From: Paenibacillus glycanilyticus
GTDB taxonomy: Bacteria > Bacillota > Bacilli > Paenibacillales > Paenibacillaceae
DNA length: 64,000 bases
Reading direction: 5' to 3'
Assembly: GCF_030161375.1 (NCBI RefSeq)
Contig: NZ_BSSQ01000035.1
Span: 53,176-117,175 of the forward strand
Under the pieces are notes generated by a model. The model was not told where the DNA came from. It saw nothing but the letters and a program-made list of their open reading frames with translations, and ran no database searches. A program made the translations under genes and the position numbers. This document shows positions 7,982 through 16,460 of the stretch, piece after piece (the stretch's first letter is position 1; each line of letters opens with the position of its first letter).

Positions 7982-10675
7982 TTAAGACAGATCAGCTGCG
8001 ACTACCGGCGAATAGGCAGATGATTGCTCAGGTTTTAAAGCATAAGCATAAATGCGGTATCCGGTTGCTTCCCCCGGAACGATAAATCCTGCATGAATTA
8101 CGGACAATTCGGAAGCGGAGGCTTCCATGCGGACTGTCGAGCGATCCACCACCTCGCCTGAAGGATCCCGCAGCTCAATGACATAAACCGTGTCCAGCTT
8201 CATGAATGACTCGTTCGCAAATTGCACGGACACATCCTTATAATTGACCCCCGCATAAGGAAGCTCCGCCGTGCCATCGGTTGTCTTAATCCAATCTACC
8301 GCAACGTAATCAGCCGGTTTCGGCAACGAAACGACCGCATCGGAGGTAAGGAGCTGAACCTGATCCAGGTAACCGGTCCAATCAGACGATGAATCACCGT
8401 TAACTGTCCAAGTTATTACCGTATTCTGCGGAGCAGCGGCCGAGGGTCCGGGAGTAAAGGTCACTTCATATTGACCAGGTTCGGTTGTCGTCTCAATCGC
8501 TTTTGTTTTGATTAAATCTTCGCCGTCGTTTCCTGCAATGCTCACGTTAACATCTGCCGGGCTGGAGCCTCTCAGGGTAAAACGCAGCGTATAGCTTTGA
8601 CCGATATCAACATCGGCTCCGTCAAGCTTTACTACCGCCGGTCCTTTGCCTGCTTCGATCGCTATTTTTCCGCGCCCGTAAGCATTGGCTAATTCTGCCC
8701 CGCTTCCCGATACGGACCAATGGTCCAAACCGCTGGAGAAGTCGCCATTCTCGACATGATTATTCACGAAAGGCAACGGCTGCATCCGAACGTTGTCGAC
8801 GTAGGTCGTGGTAGTGGTTGACCAGAAAATATGGCCGATAGACAAACGGTCGATCTTGTCCACGTCGCCGAGGAAAGGAATATCTTGCTGCTTCAGCTCG
8901 CCGTTTAAGTAAATATCATAGGTATGCGTAGGGACATGAACGATCAGTTTGTAGTCGCGCCATTCGTTTGGATTGAAATCCCCATCCACAATGCGGTGTC
9001 CCGGCACTTCTACACTGGCAAAGTTCTGGCCTACCATATTGAACCGCAAGCCCCATCCCTCAACAAGCGACAACGCATCTTGATCGGATGTGCTGTCCCA
9101 GAGCCGAACGATGGATACGGCGCTTTGATCCGTATTTTTCATGCGGTATTCAAATGTGAAGTTTCCGCTTTGCGGGTCAAACGATTTCGTAAGACCGTTA
9201 GGGGAGTTTTGCAAATCATGCTTCAGCTTCAGCAGCTTGCCGCCATCCTGGGAAATTACCTTATAAGAGCCTTCGTCAGGATTCGTGCCGTTTGTGGTCC
9301 ACCCTTCCGGCAGTCCGCCATCCTCTGTAGTCTCGAAGTTCTCGTTAATGGTGGCGGGCTGAACAAGCCTAAAATGCACAATATAGCGATCCGAGCCTTC
9401 GCTATCGGATACGGTAATATCCGCTTGTCCAGGCAAACCTTGCGCTTGTTCAATCGTTACCTGATTCCCGTCTTGCGCCGTTGCCGTGACTGCCGGAACG
9501 GCCGTCGTGCCAACAGCTAGATCGTAATAGTAAGTGTGAGTTGCGGGATCAAAATCTGGAATAGCCGTATCGTCCACTTTAAGTCCGGTTAACGTTCGCG
9601 GAACAGCAGGCGTTTCTGGTTCTTCTCCCGTATCCCCGCCTGTCACTTCGCTTAGAGTGAAATCGTCCAGGTTAACCTGATCCGCGCCTTCGCTCCAGAT
9701 CGATACGAATTGCGTACCCCATTCCTCCACCATGTCCGCCGGCGTCTCAAATGTGATTTCCTTGTAAGTAAACGCCGTGTCGCTTGGCCCAAACTGGAAG
9801 GAGCCGTAAGTCTTGGAGGAATCATCACCTGGTTTCTTATAGTTAATCATGACCGTAGCGGTTTGCGTTCCCGTACCGGTACCCGCCGTTTTGCCCCATA
9901 CGCCAAGCTTATAGGTCTTTCCTGACTGAAGGGTAACGACTTGACGGCCTCCGTTGTTCAGCATCACTTGGAGACTCGCATTCCCCGTGTGCGCGGCATC
10001 GCCTGAAGCCGTAAAGCCTTCTCCCCAAGCCTGCCAATTCGTTAATCCGTCTTCCATCCCCGGGTTAAGCAACAGTGTATTGACTGGAGGCTGTGGCGAA
10101 GAGCCTGCGCCGCCATCTCCATCTCCGGGATTTTCTCCTCCGGGCGTCCCTCCCGAAGTCGGACGGATGGAGACTTGTTTCAAGGAAAACGCCGTCATAT
10201 TGCCGCCAAATGGAATTTGCAGCGTTGCGCTATCCAAATCTTCGGACGGCGTAAAGGTCACGGAGTAATGGTGCTCCTCCCCAAGCGTCAAGGTCTGCTG
10301 TGACAGGACAATGTTGTTGCCGCCATTTACGCTTGCCCTGAGCCATATTTCGATTCCCCGTTCTTCCGGCGCCTTGGCGTCGAAGGAAAACGTATATTCC
10401 ACGTCTTTGGCAAGCGCGCCCGTTGTTTGTCCTAACGATTGCGCCCACATGTCATCCTGAATCAAAGGCGTGAAGGTTGCCCAACCGTCTGCCGTTTCAA
10501 ACGAGGTTTTCCCCGTATCCAGCCACCAATCCGCAAGCCCCTGCGAGAAATCGCCGTTATGGACCACTTCTCCGGTTCCTTCTGCCAAGGCCTTATTGGA
10601 AACGCTTCCTAAACTTTGAACAAATAGTACGGCCGTTACGACTAGCATAAATAATCTTTTCCTGCGTCTTGACAC
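7982..10675 (-). CDS. Secreted multi-CBM protein without recognisable catalytic domain
   Basis: Predicted extracellular carbohydrate-binding protein of 897 aa. The start is placed at GTG (MSRRRKRLF) because AAGGGGGAG lies just upstream; an in-frame ATG 33 bases earlier has no RBS. The signal peptide runs to about residue 31. Domains by eye: a CBM4/9-like jelly roll (about 35-175, 'VVHNGDFSQGLADW'), a second one (about 197-350, 'LLNPGMEDGLTNW'), a cadherin-like or Big-type sandwich (about 358-440), a concanavalin/LamG-like domain (about 443-635, 'ENFETTEDGGLPEGW'), a third CBM4/9-like domain (about 635-775) and a final sandwich. No glycosidase or lyase signature was seen. It is first in a two-gene unit with the SLH GH74-like gene, so it may deliver or retain substrate for that enzyme. 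The LamG-like domain could hide an unrecognised activity. Confidence 0.75.
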   Translation of the reverse strand: MSRRRKRLFMLVVTAVLFVQSLGSVSNKALAEGTGEVVHNGDFSQGLADWWLDTGKTSFETADGWATFTPLIQDDMWAQSLGQTTGALAKDVEYTFSFDAKAPEERGIEIWLRASVNGGNNIVLSQQTLTLGEEHHYSVTFTPSEDLDSATLQIPFGGNMTAFSLKQVSIRPTSGGTPGGENPGDGDGGAGSSPQPPVNTLLLNPGMEDGLTNWQAWGEGFTASGDAAHTGNASLQVMLNNGGRQVVTLQSGKTYKLGVWGKTAGTGTGTQTATVMINYKKPGDDSSKTYGSFQFGPSDTAFTYKEITFETPADMVEEWGTQFVSIWSEGADQVNLDDFTLSEVTGGDTGEEPETPAVPRTLTGLKVDDTAIPDFDPATHTYYYDLAVGTTAVPAVTATAQDGNQVTIEQAQGLPGQADITVSDSEGSDRYIVHFRLVQPATINENFETTEDGGLPEGWTTNGTNPDEGSYKVISQDGGKLLKLKHDLQNSPNGLTKSFDPQSGNFTFEYRMKNTDQSAVSIVRLWDSTSDQDALSLVEGWGLRFNMVGQNFASVEVPGHRIVDGDFNPNEWRDYKLIVHVPTHTYDIYLNGELKQQDIPFLGDVDKIDRLSIGHIFWSTTTTTYVDNVRMQPLPFVNNHVENGDFSSGLDHWSVSGSGAELANAYGRGKIAIEAGKGPAVVKLDGADVDIGQSYTLRFTLRGSSPADVNVSIAGNDGEDLIKTKAIETTTEPGQYEVTFTPGPSAAAPQNTVITWTVNGDSSSDWTGYLDQVQLLTSDAVVSLPKPADYVAVDWIKTTDGTAELPYAGVNYKDVSVQFANESFMKLDTVYVIELRDPSGEVVDRSTVRMEASASELSVIHAGFIVPGEATGYRIYAYALKPEQSSAYSPVVAADLS

Positions 10676-10713
10676 GTGTATCTCCCCCTTCCATTTCCAA
10701 AAAAACATTCATT

Positions 10714-10728
10714 TTGTAAGCGGTTGCA
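10714..10728. promoter_or_regulatory. cre site (CcpA) in the leader of the CBM/GH74-like unit
   Basis: The plus strand reads TTGTAAGCGGTTGCA, which fits all 15 positions of WTGNAANCGNWNNCW. It lies between the proposed -10 element (10788-10793) and the GTG start, in the transcribed leader, where CcpA would block elongation. Confidence 0.7.
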
Positions 10729-10787
10729 AGATGATGCGATTATCCGGCGACTCCTCCCCTTTTATTGGATATTTCCTTTCGTGTAAG

Positions 10788-10841
10788 AGTGTATATGATC
10801 CGGCCGAAAATTGGAGTGGGAGAAGAGAATGATCAGGGTAG
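10788..10841 (-). promoter_or_regulatory. Motif-1 promoter upstream of the CBM protein gene
   Basis: On the minus strand a 29-bp box (10841-10813) begins CTACC, has TCATTC where other copies have GCAATC, and ends TCTCCCACTCC. After 19 nt comes TACACT (10793-10788) as -10. By hand alignment 21 of 29 positions equal the copy at 31461-31489. The distance from the first C to the -10 is the same 48 bases as in the other copies. Confidence 0.6.
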
Positions 10842-10963
10842 GAAGGAATGATGGGAACGGTTAATAGAAAGGCTGAATGTCCGGTCTCTAGTTCACCGAA
10901 ACAGCGATCCTTCCCCCTACGGTAATCTCAATGTCTTACCTGCCTTAAAGCTCGGGCAGAAGG

Positions 10964-10994
10964 AAAGGCGCCTCCGATGGCCGAAGGCGCCTTT
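10964..10994 (-). terminator. Terminator-like hairpin after the GH52 gene
   Basis: AAAGGCGCC pairs with GGCGCCTTT around a 13-nt loop, 23 bases past the GH52 stop codon. The minus strand continues CCTTCT, a weak T-tract. Confidence 0.65.
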
Positions 10995-11016
10995 TCTCAT
11001 CCCTAATTCTTATTCT

Positions 11017-13143
11017 TTATTTCTTGTTTCTCTCGTCCAGCCATAAAATCGAGGTTACGCCCCGCGGATAATACCGGCTTCCTTTTACGATGCCTTCATG
11101 GGTCTGGTCGCTCCATGCCCAATAAGCATTTTGCGGATCCTTGAGCCAGGATACGTGGGCATGGTCAGCCGCGGTTTGCTGCTCCGGTTGAATAACGCCG
11201 AGTACTTCTCTGGCAACATACTGGTTCAAATAAATTTTGCTGGACCAGGAATTTATGCTCGTGGACGATAACTGCCAGCCGCCATCGGCGAAGAGGCATA
11301 CGCCAGGAACAAGAATGTTCTCCAAGTGCTTCTTCAAAACCTTCAAGTAAGTTCCATACGGGCTTTCTTTGCCGTAAACATCAAGCAAGCCTGCTGCATG
11401 CGGATAGACCAGACCTTCAATGGCAGGAATGATTCGGGATACGCTCTCTCCATCCAATATGGCTGGAATCGTACCATCTTTCTCCACACCTGAAGCTACG
11501 GTTGACGCGCAGCGGGACGCCTGTTCGGCTGCAAGTCCGGCAAGCTCCGCTTCTCCTTCCTCTTCAAACCGGTGAGCCAGCATAACATAAACCGCCCAGC
11601 ATTTGCTCGCAATGTAGATATTCCGGCGGGATTGTCCAAGCGAGACGTCCAAGCTGTCGTAGGTCGTAATTTCCGCGCCGCCGTTCGTCCGGCTGCTCTC
11701 CAGATCCATCAGGCCGTCTCTTTGTTCAGCCTGATGATGGTCGCGGTTCAGCATGCTGGTGAAACAGTTCTTGATAAGCGGCATTTTGCTATCCTGCCAA
11801 GCACGATCCTGCGTCTTCTCCGCATAAATCAGCGCGCATAACAGCCAATTCGTCAGCTGCTCCTGCGTCATGTACGAGAAGCAATCCTCGATCTCCGAAA
11901 TTTCATAGGCGGAATATTGCGGTCTGGAAAAGACGTTAGCGACCCCCATGTCATGCGTAAAGCTGATGCCGCCTTCATGTTTGCCAGAACTGCCGTATTC
12001 TTGAACTTCATCCGTATAGCTATAGCGCTCCGCGAATAAATCCAGCACGTTGCGAACCGTCCAAGGGTTCATTTTCATCTCGAAAAATAATTGGTCCACG
12101 GTCAAATCAAGAGTATTGATCATGCGATATTCGCCTTCGTTGACGATCCATACCGGCTTTCCCTGTACATCGAGCAATTCCGTGCTGCCGTAATAGCTGT
12201 GAACGGAATGGCGAATCAGGAACTTCTGATCCTCCGAGAGACCAACCGCATTCATTTCCTCTTCTAATCGGCCGGAAGCGGCATCTACCGTATCGAATTG
12301 CTCTAAAGCATAACAAGCGACCGATTCTATCGAATCAAACAGCTTCGAATAGTAATAGGAACCTTGAAGCCCGGAAGTTACGATGCCAGCCTGATAGAAG
12401 CAAACGGCATATCGGACCGTTACCTTCTCGCCTGCCGGCACTTCTGTCAATAAGGCTCCGCATGATCCGAGGCCAAACGTATGGTGGGCTTTCGAACGGG
12501 GCTTCAGAATGCTCTCCATATCGAATCCAAGTGAGGAATATGTCTCCTTATTCTCGGTCACGATTGCGGTCCGCAGCCCTTGTCCAACTCCGGTATATCC
12601 CGTAGTCATGGTATCGTCAAGCCTTCTCATATTGGAATACGGATCATTGCCTTGATAACCGAAGAATAATGTTCTGGTCTTGTCTCCGCTCGTATTATCC
12701 AGAGTCAATTCCGCCCACACCGCCGGCACCAAAGCCGCTTTAAGATCTTCCGCCGCGGCCTGCTCCGGGTCGGGTACCGCCTGAATTTGCGTCAATATGC
12801 GGAAGCTCAAGTCTCCGGCGCGCCATTCATCCGTTGCGGCTTTGTACTCCCGCGTAATCGCGTCTAAAGGGAATGCTCTAAGAATGGTAGATTCCGCTTC
12901 AGCCTCTCCCCCGGATTGGACGTAACGTTGTCTTTCGTTATCGCTCCCCGCGTAAAACGGAAGCAGTTCATAATAGCCGCCGTCCCGGCTGGAGCAGCCA
13001 ATATATATATTCTGGTCAGCCGGTTTGCCCAGCTCGAGACCAAATCCTCCGTTTGCACCCGGATAGCCTAACGTAAAGCTGGCAAATGCGCCGATCGGGG
13101 AATGCTGTGCATTAAAGAAGATCGATTCATGATTAGATTTCAT
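11017..13143 (-). CDS. GH52 beta-xylosidase (cytoplasmic)
   Basis: Retaining beta-xylosidase of family GH52, releasing xylose from xylo-oligosaccharides inside the cell. The 708-aa length and lack of a signal peptide fit the family. The N-terminus FFNAQHSPIGAFASFTLG is the family hallmark. The NEGEYR motif at 335-340 gives Glu336 as nucleophile, and TTYDSLDVSLGQ gives Asp496 as acid/base. These correspond, one residue shifted, to Glu335 and Asp495 known for the Geobacillus stearothermophilus enzyme. It has its own promoter: a 29-bp motif-1 box followed by a perfect TATAAT. It is isolated by a strong terminator upstream and a hairpin downstream. It is the clearest functional assignment in block B and shows that imported xylose-containing oligosaccharides are finished in the cytoplasm. 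Confidence 0.95.
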   Translation of the reverse strand: MKSNHESIFFNAQHSPIGAFASFTLGYPGANGGFGLELGKPADQNIYIGCSSRDGGYYELLPFYAGSDNERQRYVQSGGEAEAESTILRAFPLDAITREYKAATDEWRAGDLSFRILTQIQAVPDPEQAAAEDLKAALVPAVWAELTLDNTSGDKTRTLFFGYQGNDPYSNMRRLDDTMTTGYTGVGQGLRTAIVTENKETYSSLGFDMESILKPRSKAHHTFGLGSCGALLTEVPAGEKVTVRYAVCFYQAGIVTSGLQGSYYYSKLFDSIESVACYALEQFDTVDAASGRLEEEMNAVGLSEDQKFLIRHSVHSYYGSTELLDVQGKPVWIVNEGEYRMINTLDLTVDQLFFEMKMNPWTVRNVLDLFAERYSYTDEVQEYGSSGKHEGGISFTHDMGVANVFSRPQYSAYEISEIEDCFSYMTQEQLTNWLLCALIYAEKTQDRAWQDSKMPLIKNCFTSMLNRDHHQAEQRDGLMDLESSRTNGGAEITTYDSLDVSLGQSRRNIYIASKCWAVYVMLAHRFEEEGEAELAGLAAEQASRCASTVASGVEKDGTIPAILDGESVSRIIPAIEGLVYPHAAGLLDVYGKESPYGTYLKVLKKHLENILVPGVCLFADGGWQLSSTSINSWSSKIYLNQYVAREVLGVIQPEQQTAADHAHVSWLKDPQNAYWAWSDQTHEGIVKGSRYYPRGVTSILWLDERNKK

Positions 13144-13181
13144 TGTAATTCCACCTTCATTTATTTATGGTAATCTCTCCT

Positions 13182-13235
13182 ATTATAATGAGGAACGGAT
13201 TCCTTCAGAGAGGGACAACTGATTGCGCAAGGTAG
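13182..13235 (-). promoter_or_regulatory. Motif-1 promoter of the GH52 gene
   Basis: The 29-bp box (13235-13207, minus strand) carries CTACC, GCAATC and TTGTCCC in that order; after 19 nt comes TATAAT (13187-13182). No sigma-A -35 hexamer is at the right place, which suggests activator dependence. The predicted leader is about 33 nt. Confidence 0.75.
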
Positions 13236-13275
13236 CAAAAAAAGACGCAAACCGGGGAACCCGGCTTGCGTCTTC
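13236..13275 (-). terminator. Strong intrinsic terminator after the second binding-protein gene
   Basis: The stem AAGACGCAAACCGG pairs with CCGGCTTGCGTCTT (one G-T pair) around a short loop. On the minus strand it is followed by seven T residues. Confidence 0.9.
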
Positions 13276-13284
13276 TTAACAATC

Positions 13285-15063
13285 TTATTTTCTCTTATCC
13301 ACTTCGGCTTGAACCTCTTGCGTAATTTTGTCGCCGCCTTGCGCTTTCCATTGCGATACGAACGTATCAAACGAATCAATCGGCTGCGAACCAAGAATTA
13401 TTTTCAGGTATGCTTGCTTCTGGAGCGACTGCAGATCCGCCCATGATTTCGTCATCGTCTCGGTTTGGCCGCCATACACATTAGGCGTCACAACGATATT
13501 GCTCTCGTTGTCGGTTACAACCTTCATCGCATTGTTGTAAGCGAGGTAGCCAATGCGGTTGGCAATCGCCGTATTCAGTTCTTCATCGGTAGGTTTGCCC
13601 TTCACCACATTCTCCAGCGGATTGCTGATCTCAGCTTGAAGCTGCTTCAGACCATCCACTTCCGTTGCGAGAAGAATGCTTTCGTCGGCTTTGCCTGCCA
13701 GAATGTCGTTGTATTTCTTCTGTTGGTTATAAATCAGTGCAGGGTCATTAACGCTCAGATCAACGTATTGCGCATGCGCCGCTACGGATACCGTGCCTGC
13801 TTTTTGATACTCTTCGCTCATCGGAACCAGCTCAGGAATCGTTTTGTCCTGGAATTCGGTCGAGAGGTTGATCAATTGGATAAGAAGCTCTGGATGCGCA
13901 AAGCCTTTTTTCACAACCATGTAACCGCCTGGGCTAGGGTTCGAGCCAACGTTCAGCTTGCCGTCGGATGTCAACAGCGCATATGCCTTCCAATCCGCAT
14001 TAGGATTGTTGTGAATGGTATTGCCAAGCGGATAATACGGAGCATACCAAGCTTCAAACACCATGCCCGCACGGCCGGAGCTTACGTCTTCCGTTGTTTT
14101 GCCGCCGTCTTTCAGACCGTATTCTTTGTCCAGCGAACCTTCTTTGTACATGTCGCGCAATACGGCAAGAGCCGCTTTTGCTTCCGGTTGAATACCGCCG
14201 TATTTCACGGTACCGTCCTCGCTTTGTTCCCAAGTAGCAGGGAATGCGTTCATCGCCCAATAGATCGAATCAAGCGTATGCAAATCGAATTGCGTGCTGT
14301 ACATGCTGTTGCTCTGCGCCACAAGTCCTAACGTATCGTTCTTGCCGTTGCCGTCCGGATCTTGGGTTGTGAACGCTTTCGAGATGGTGCGGATATCATC
14401 AATGGTCTTAGGTTCTGGCAGGTTAAGCTTCTTGCGCCAATCTTCGCGCACCCATACGAGCATCGGCTGTTCTTTTTCCATGCCGTAAGGGATAGCCATC
14501 ATTTTGCCGCCGAAGTTAACGGTGTCAAAGGCATATTTATTAGCCGCATAACGGTCGTTGACCTTTTGAGAAGCGTATTTCTCGAAGTAAGGCGTCAGAT
14601 CTTCAATCATATCGCCCTGTACCAATGTATTTAACATGCTAACCGTTGTTTGCCCTTCAAGCGGGAAAATATCCGGAATCCGGTTGCTCGCAATATCGAG
14701 CGACAACTTCTTCGCATATTGATCGCCATCGGAAGGGGCTGTCCATTCCAACTTGCCTTTGATGTTCAAGGTTTTCTCAACATAATCTTGGAACGCGTTT
14801 TTCTCATAACTTTGTCCCGCCGGGAACTTTGGATCCTGGTTGATGCTTTTGACAGCCGTGTAATTCACGACGTCTTTGTAAGGCGCCATCGGATCAAAGG
14901 CTACATCAGGACTTGCACTTGCATCTGCATTGGCGCTTGCCGTTGCACCTGTGTTGTTTGAATTCTTTGTAGCGCTTTCATTTGAGTTATTCGAGCAGGC
15001 TACCATGGAGAACATCAAGCAAGATGCAAAAACGACGGATAATGCTTTTTTGCTGCGCTTCAT
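13285..15063 (-). CDS. ABC sugar importer solute-binding lipoprotein (second copy)
   Basis: Extracellular solute-binding protein of 592 aa, of the large LplA/YtcQ-type group that feeds oligosaccharides to LplB/YtcP-type permeases. It has a lipoprotein signal with lipobox FSMVAC; Cys23 would be acylated. A low-complexity Ser/Ala/Asn linker follows, then conserved segments GGKMMAIPYGMEKEQP and VREDWRKKLNLPEPK. By eye it is more than three-quarters identical to the binding protein at 19431-21179 across the mature part, with most change in the linker and C-terminal third. It stands alone, with its own promoter and a strong terminator, and has no permease genes of its own. It therefore probably docks on the neighbouring permease pair and widens or shifts substrate range. 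Ligand unknown; xylan-derived oligosaccharides are a context inference. Confidence 0.88.
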   Translation of the reverse strand: MKRSKKALSVVFASCLMFSMVACSNNSNESATKNSNNTGATASANADASASPDVAFDPMAPYKDVVNYTAVKSINQDPKFPAGQSYEKNAFQDYVEKTLNIKGKLEWTAPSDGDQYAKKLSLDIASNRIPDIFPLEGQTTVSMLNTLVQGDMIEDLTPYFEKYASQKVNDRYAANKYAFDTVNFGGKMMAIPYGMEKEQPMLVWVREDWRKKLNLPEPKTIDDIRTISKAFTTQDPDGNGKNDTLGLVAQSNSMYSTQFDLHTLDSIYWAMNAFPATWEQSEDGTVKYGGIQPEAKAALAVLRDMYKEGSLDKEYGLKDGGKTTEDVSSGRAGMVFEAWYAPYYPLGNTIHNNPNADWKAYALLTSDGKLNVGSNPSPGGYMVVKKGFAHPELLIQLINLSTEFQDKTIPELVPMSEEYQKAGTVSVAAHAQYVDLSVNDPALIYNQQKKYNDILAGKADESILLATEVDGLKQLQAEISNPLENVVKGKPTDEELNTAIANRIGYLAYNNAMKVVTDNESNIVVTPNVYGGQTETMTKSWADLQSLQKQAYLKIILGSQPIDSFDTFVSQWKAQGGDKITQEVQAEVDKRK

Positions 15064-15103
15064 TTCTTATTTCCCCCTTAACAAGTGTCTTTCAAACAAG
15101 TTC

Positions 15104-15157
15104 ATTGTACCAACCCGTAGGGAAATAGCCGTCAGACTACTGGACGCAGCTTGGTAG
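15104..15157 (-). promoter_or_regulatory. Degenerate motif-1 promoter of the second binding-protein gene
   Basis: On the minus strand CTACC starts at 15157 and TACAAT lies at 15109-15104, exactly the 48-base offset of the other copies. The centre (GCGTCC then AGTAGTC) matches the core only with a one-base shift. It is a weaker member. Confidence 0.45.
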
Positions 15158-15182
15158 AGAAAAGGCGGATGTTTTTTTGTAA

Positions 15183-15197
15183 ATGTAAGCATTTTCA
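15183..15197. promoter_or_regulatory. cre-like site upstream of the second binding-protein gene
   Basis: ATGTAAGCATTTTCA fits 14 of 15 positions of WTGNAANCGNWNNCW; the central CG is CA. It lies just upstream of the motif-1 box. Confidence 0.45.
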
Positions 15198-15282
15198 TTC
15201 ATTTTTCCACCCACATCGCTCAAAATTCCAACAACTTAAGTCCTACTTAGATTATCGGGAAAAAACGACAGCCGTCAACAAA

Positions 15283-15337
15283 AAAATGAGGTATCCCATA
15301 AGTCATGAAAATGACGGATGGGTACCTCCTTTTTTTA
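15283..15337 (-). terminator. Bidirectional-looking terminator after the isomerase operon
   Basis: GAGGTATCCCAT pairs imperfectly with ATGGGTACCTC, with an inner GTCAT/ATGAC stem. A-runs and T-runs flank both sides. It would end transcripts from the 21.2-15.6 kb operon, about 300 bases past the last stop codon. Confidence 0.75.
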
Positions 15338-15359
15338 TCTAAGTTAAACAGCTGCCTGC

Positions 15360-15513
15360 GCATTAAATGTTCTTCCGATCGCCATTGCTCAGGGATTCCT
15401 TGAATTAACATTTCAGAGGTAGGAATTCCTTTACAAAAGCGAACGCTTCAAAGCTTTCTGAAAGAAAGCTACTTCGTAAGCATGAGCTTCGCTTCTCCAG
15501 AATCATTTAATGC
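15360..15513. repeat. Palindrome-rich 154-bp block with terminal inverted repeats
   Basis: GCATTAAATG at 15360-15369 is repeated in exact inverse as CATTTAATGC at 15504-15513; with a one-base gap the match extends into TTCT. Inside lie AAGCGAACGCTT and a perfect stem AGCTTTCT-GAA-AGAAAGCT. No ORF fits it. It occupies much of the 15.34-15.63 kb intergenic stretch, which otherwise shows nothing. It may be a small dispersed intergenic element. Confidence 0.35.
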
Positions 15514-15632
15514 TCCGTCTGCCCTTCACTTGTTCAAGAAAAATGTTCAAACAGAAAGAATGTTTATGTGTCTGGCTGCTAGAAACTGTATTTATAGCTG
15601 TTAAACTCTTTAATTGCTAATGCGAACCGTCT

Positions 15633-16460
15633 TCACAATGAGCGATCACCTTTTGGGATGGCCCCATCGCTCAGCAATCTTCTAACATAGATTAAGCTCT
15701 TCATCACTTCATCGGACGGATCATGATCCATCGGCTCATGCTCGATGGTCAACGCGCCTTGATAGTTAATGGCTTTCAGTTGACGAATGACGTCCGCGAG
15801 CGGAACGATGCCTTGTCCAAGCTCGCAAGAATCATGTGCTCCCACTGCCGCTACATCCTTCAGATGAACGTGTACAAGATGATCCTTCAGCTCCAATACC
15901 GCTTTAACCGGATCATATCCTTGCGTAGCGAACCAGCCTGTATCGAGCGTTGAGCCTATCCAAGGCGCGAAGCCTTCGATCTGGCTTAAGACTTCCTGCG
16001 CGTTTCTCTCAGGATGGTTCTCAATGCCGTATTTGATGCCGAACTGCTTGCCCAGTTCATAGATGGCCGGGGCATTCGAAGCATGAAAGCCGTTCGCGAG
16101 TACCGGCGCGCCGATGGCTTTGGCCGTTTCATATACTTTCTTGATTTCTTCCTTGCCCGTATGCGGCGTGCGGAAGGAAGGCGTATAGGATACGACTTCC
16201 AGCTCATAACGCTCCAATAGCTCCACCGCCGTTTGAAGCATTTCCGGCGTAGCCTGAAGAGGATCCAGATGGGCAACCCATAATTCCAACGCGTCAAATC
16301 CCAGCTGCTTGATCCGGTTCAACAGTTGCTCAAACTCATAAGCGAAGGAGCTGCCGTGGAACTTGCGGAAAGTCTCTTCCTGATAGGCTCCCCATTCCAA
16401 GCCCGGTCGATATTGCAGGGCTTCAGCCACATAATTGGCTGTCATAAACGCCAGCTTCAT
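15633..16460 (-). CDS. Sugar phosphate isomerase/epimerase family protein
   Basis: TIM-barrel protein of the xylose-isomerase-like superfamily (AP endonuclease 2 fold), 275 aa. Likely divalent-metal ligands sit at the usual strand ends: Glu in GIENHPE, Asp in STLDTGWF, His in LVHVHLKD and Glu in LTIEHEP. Members epimerise or isomerise free or phosphorylated sugars or inositols, and often work with Gfo/Idh/MocA dehydrogenases. Here the start codon overlaps the stop of such a dehydrogenase by ATGA, so the two are translationally coupled. It is last in the operon that begins with the solute-binding protein at 21179. The pair probably converts an unusual sugar released from the imported oligosaccharide, through an oxidised intermediate. 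The precise substrate is not visible. Confidence 0.85.
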   Translation of the reverse strand: MKLAFMTANYVAEALQYRPGLEWGAYQEETFRKFHGSSFAYEFEQLLNRIKQLGFDALELWVAHLDPLQATPEMLQTAVELLERYELEVVSYTPSFRTPHTGKEEIKKVYETAKAIGAPVLANGFHASNAPAIYELGKQFGIKYGIENHPERNAQEVLSQIEGFAPWIGSTLDTGWFATQGYDPVKAVLELKDHLVHVHLKDVAAVGAHDSCELGQGIVPLADVIRQLKAINYQGALTIEHEPMDHDPSDEVMKSLIYVRRLLSDGAIPKGDRSL

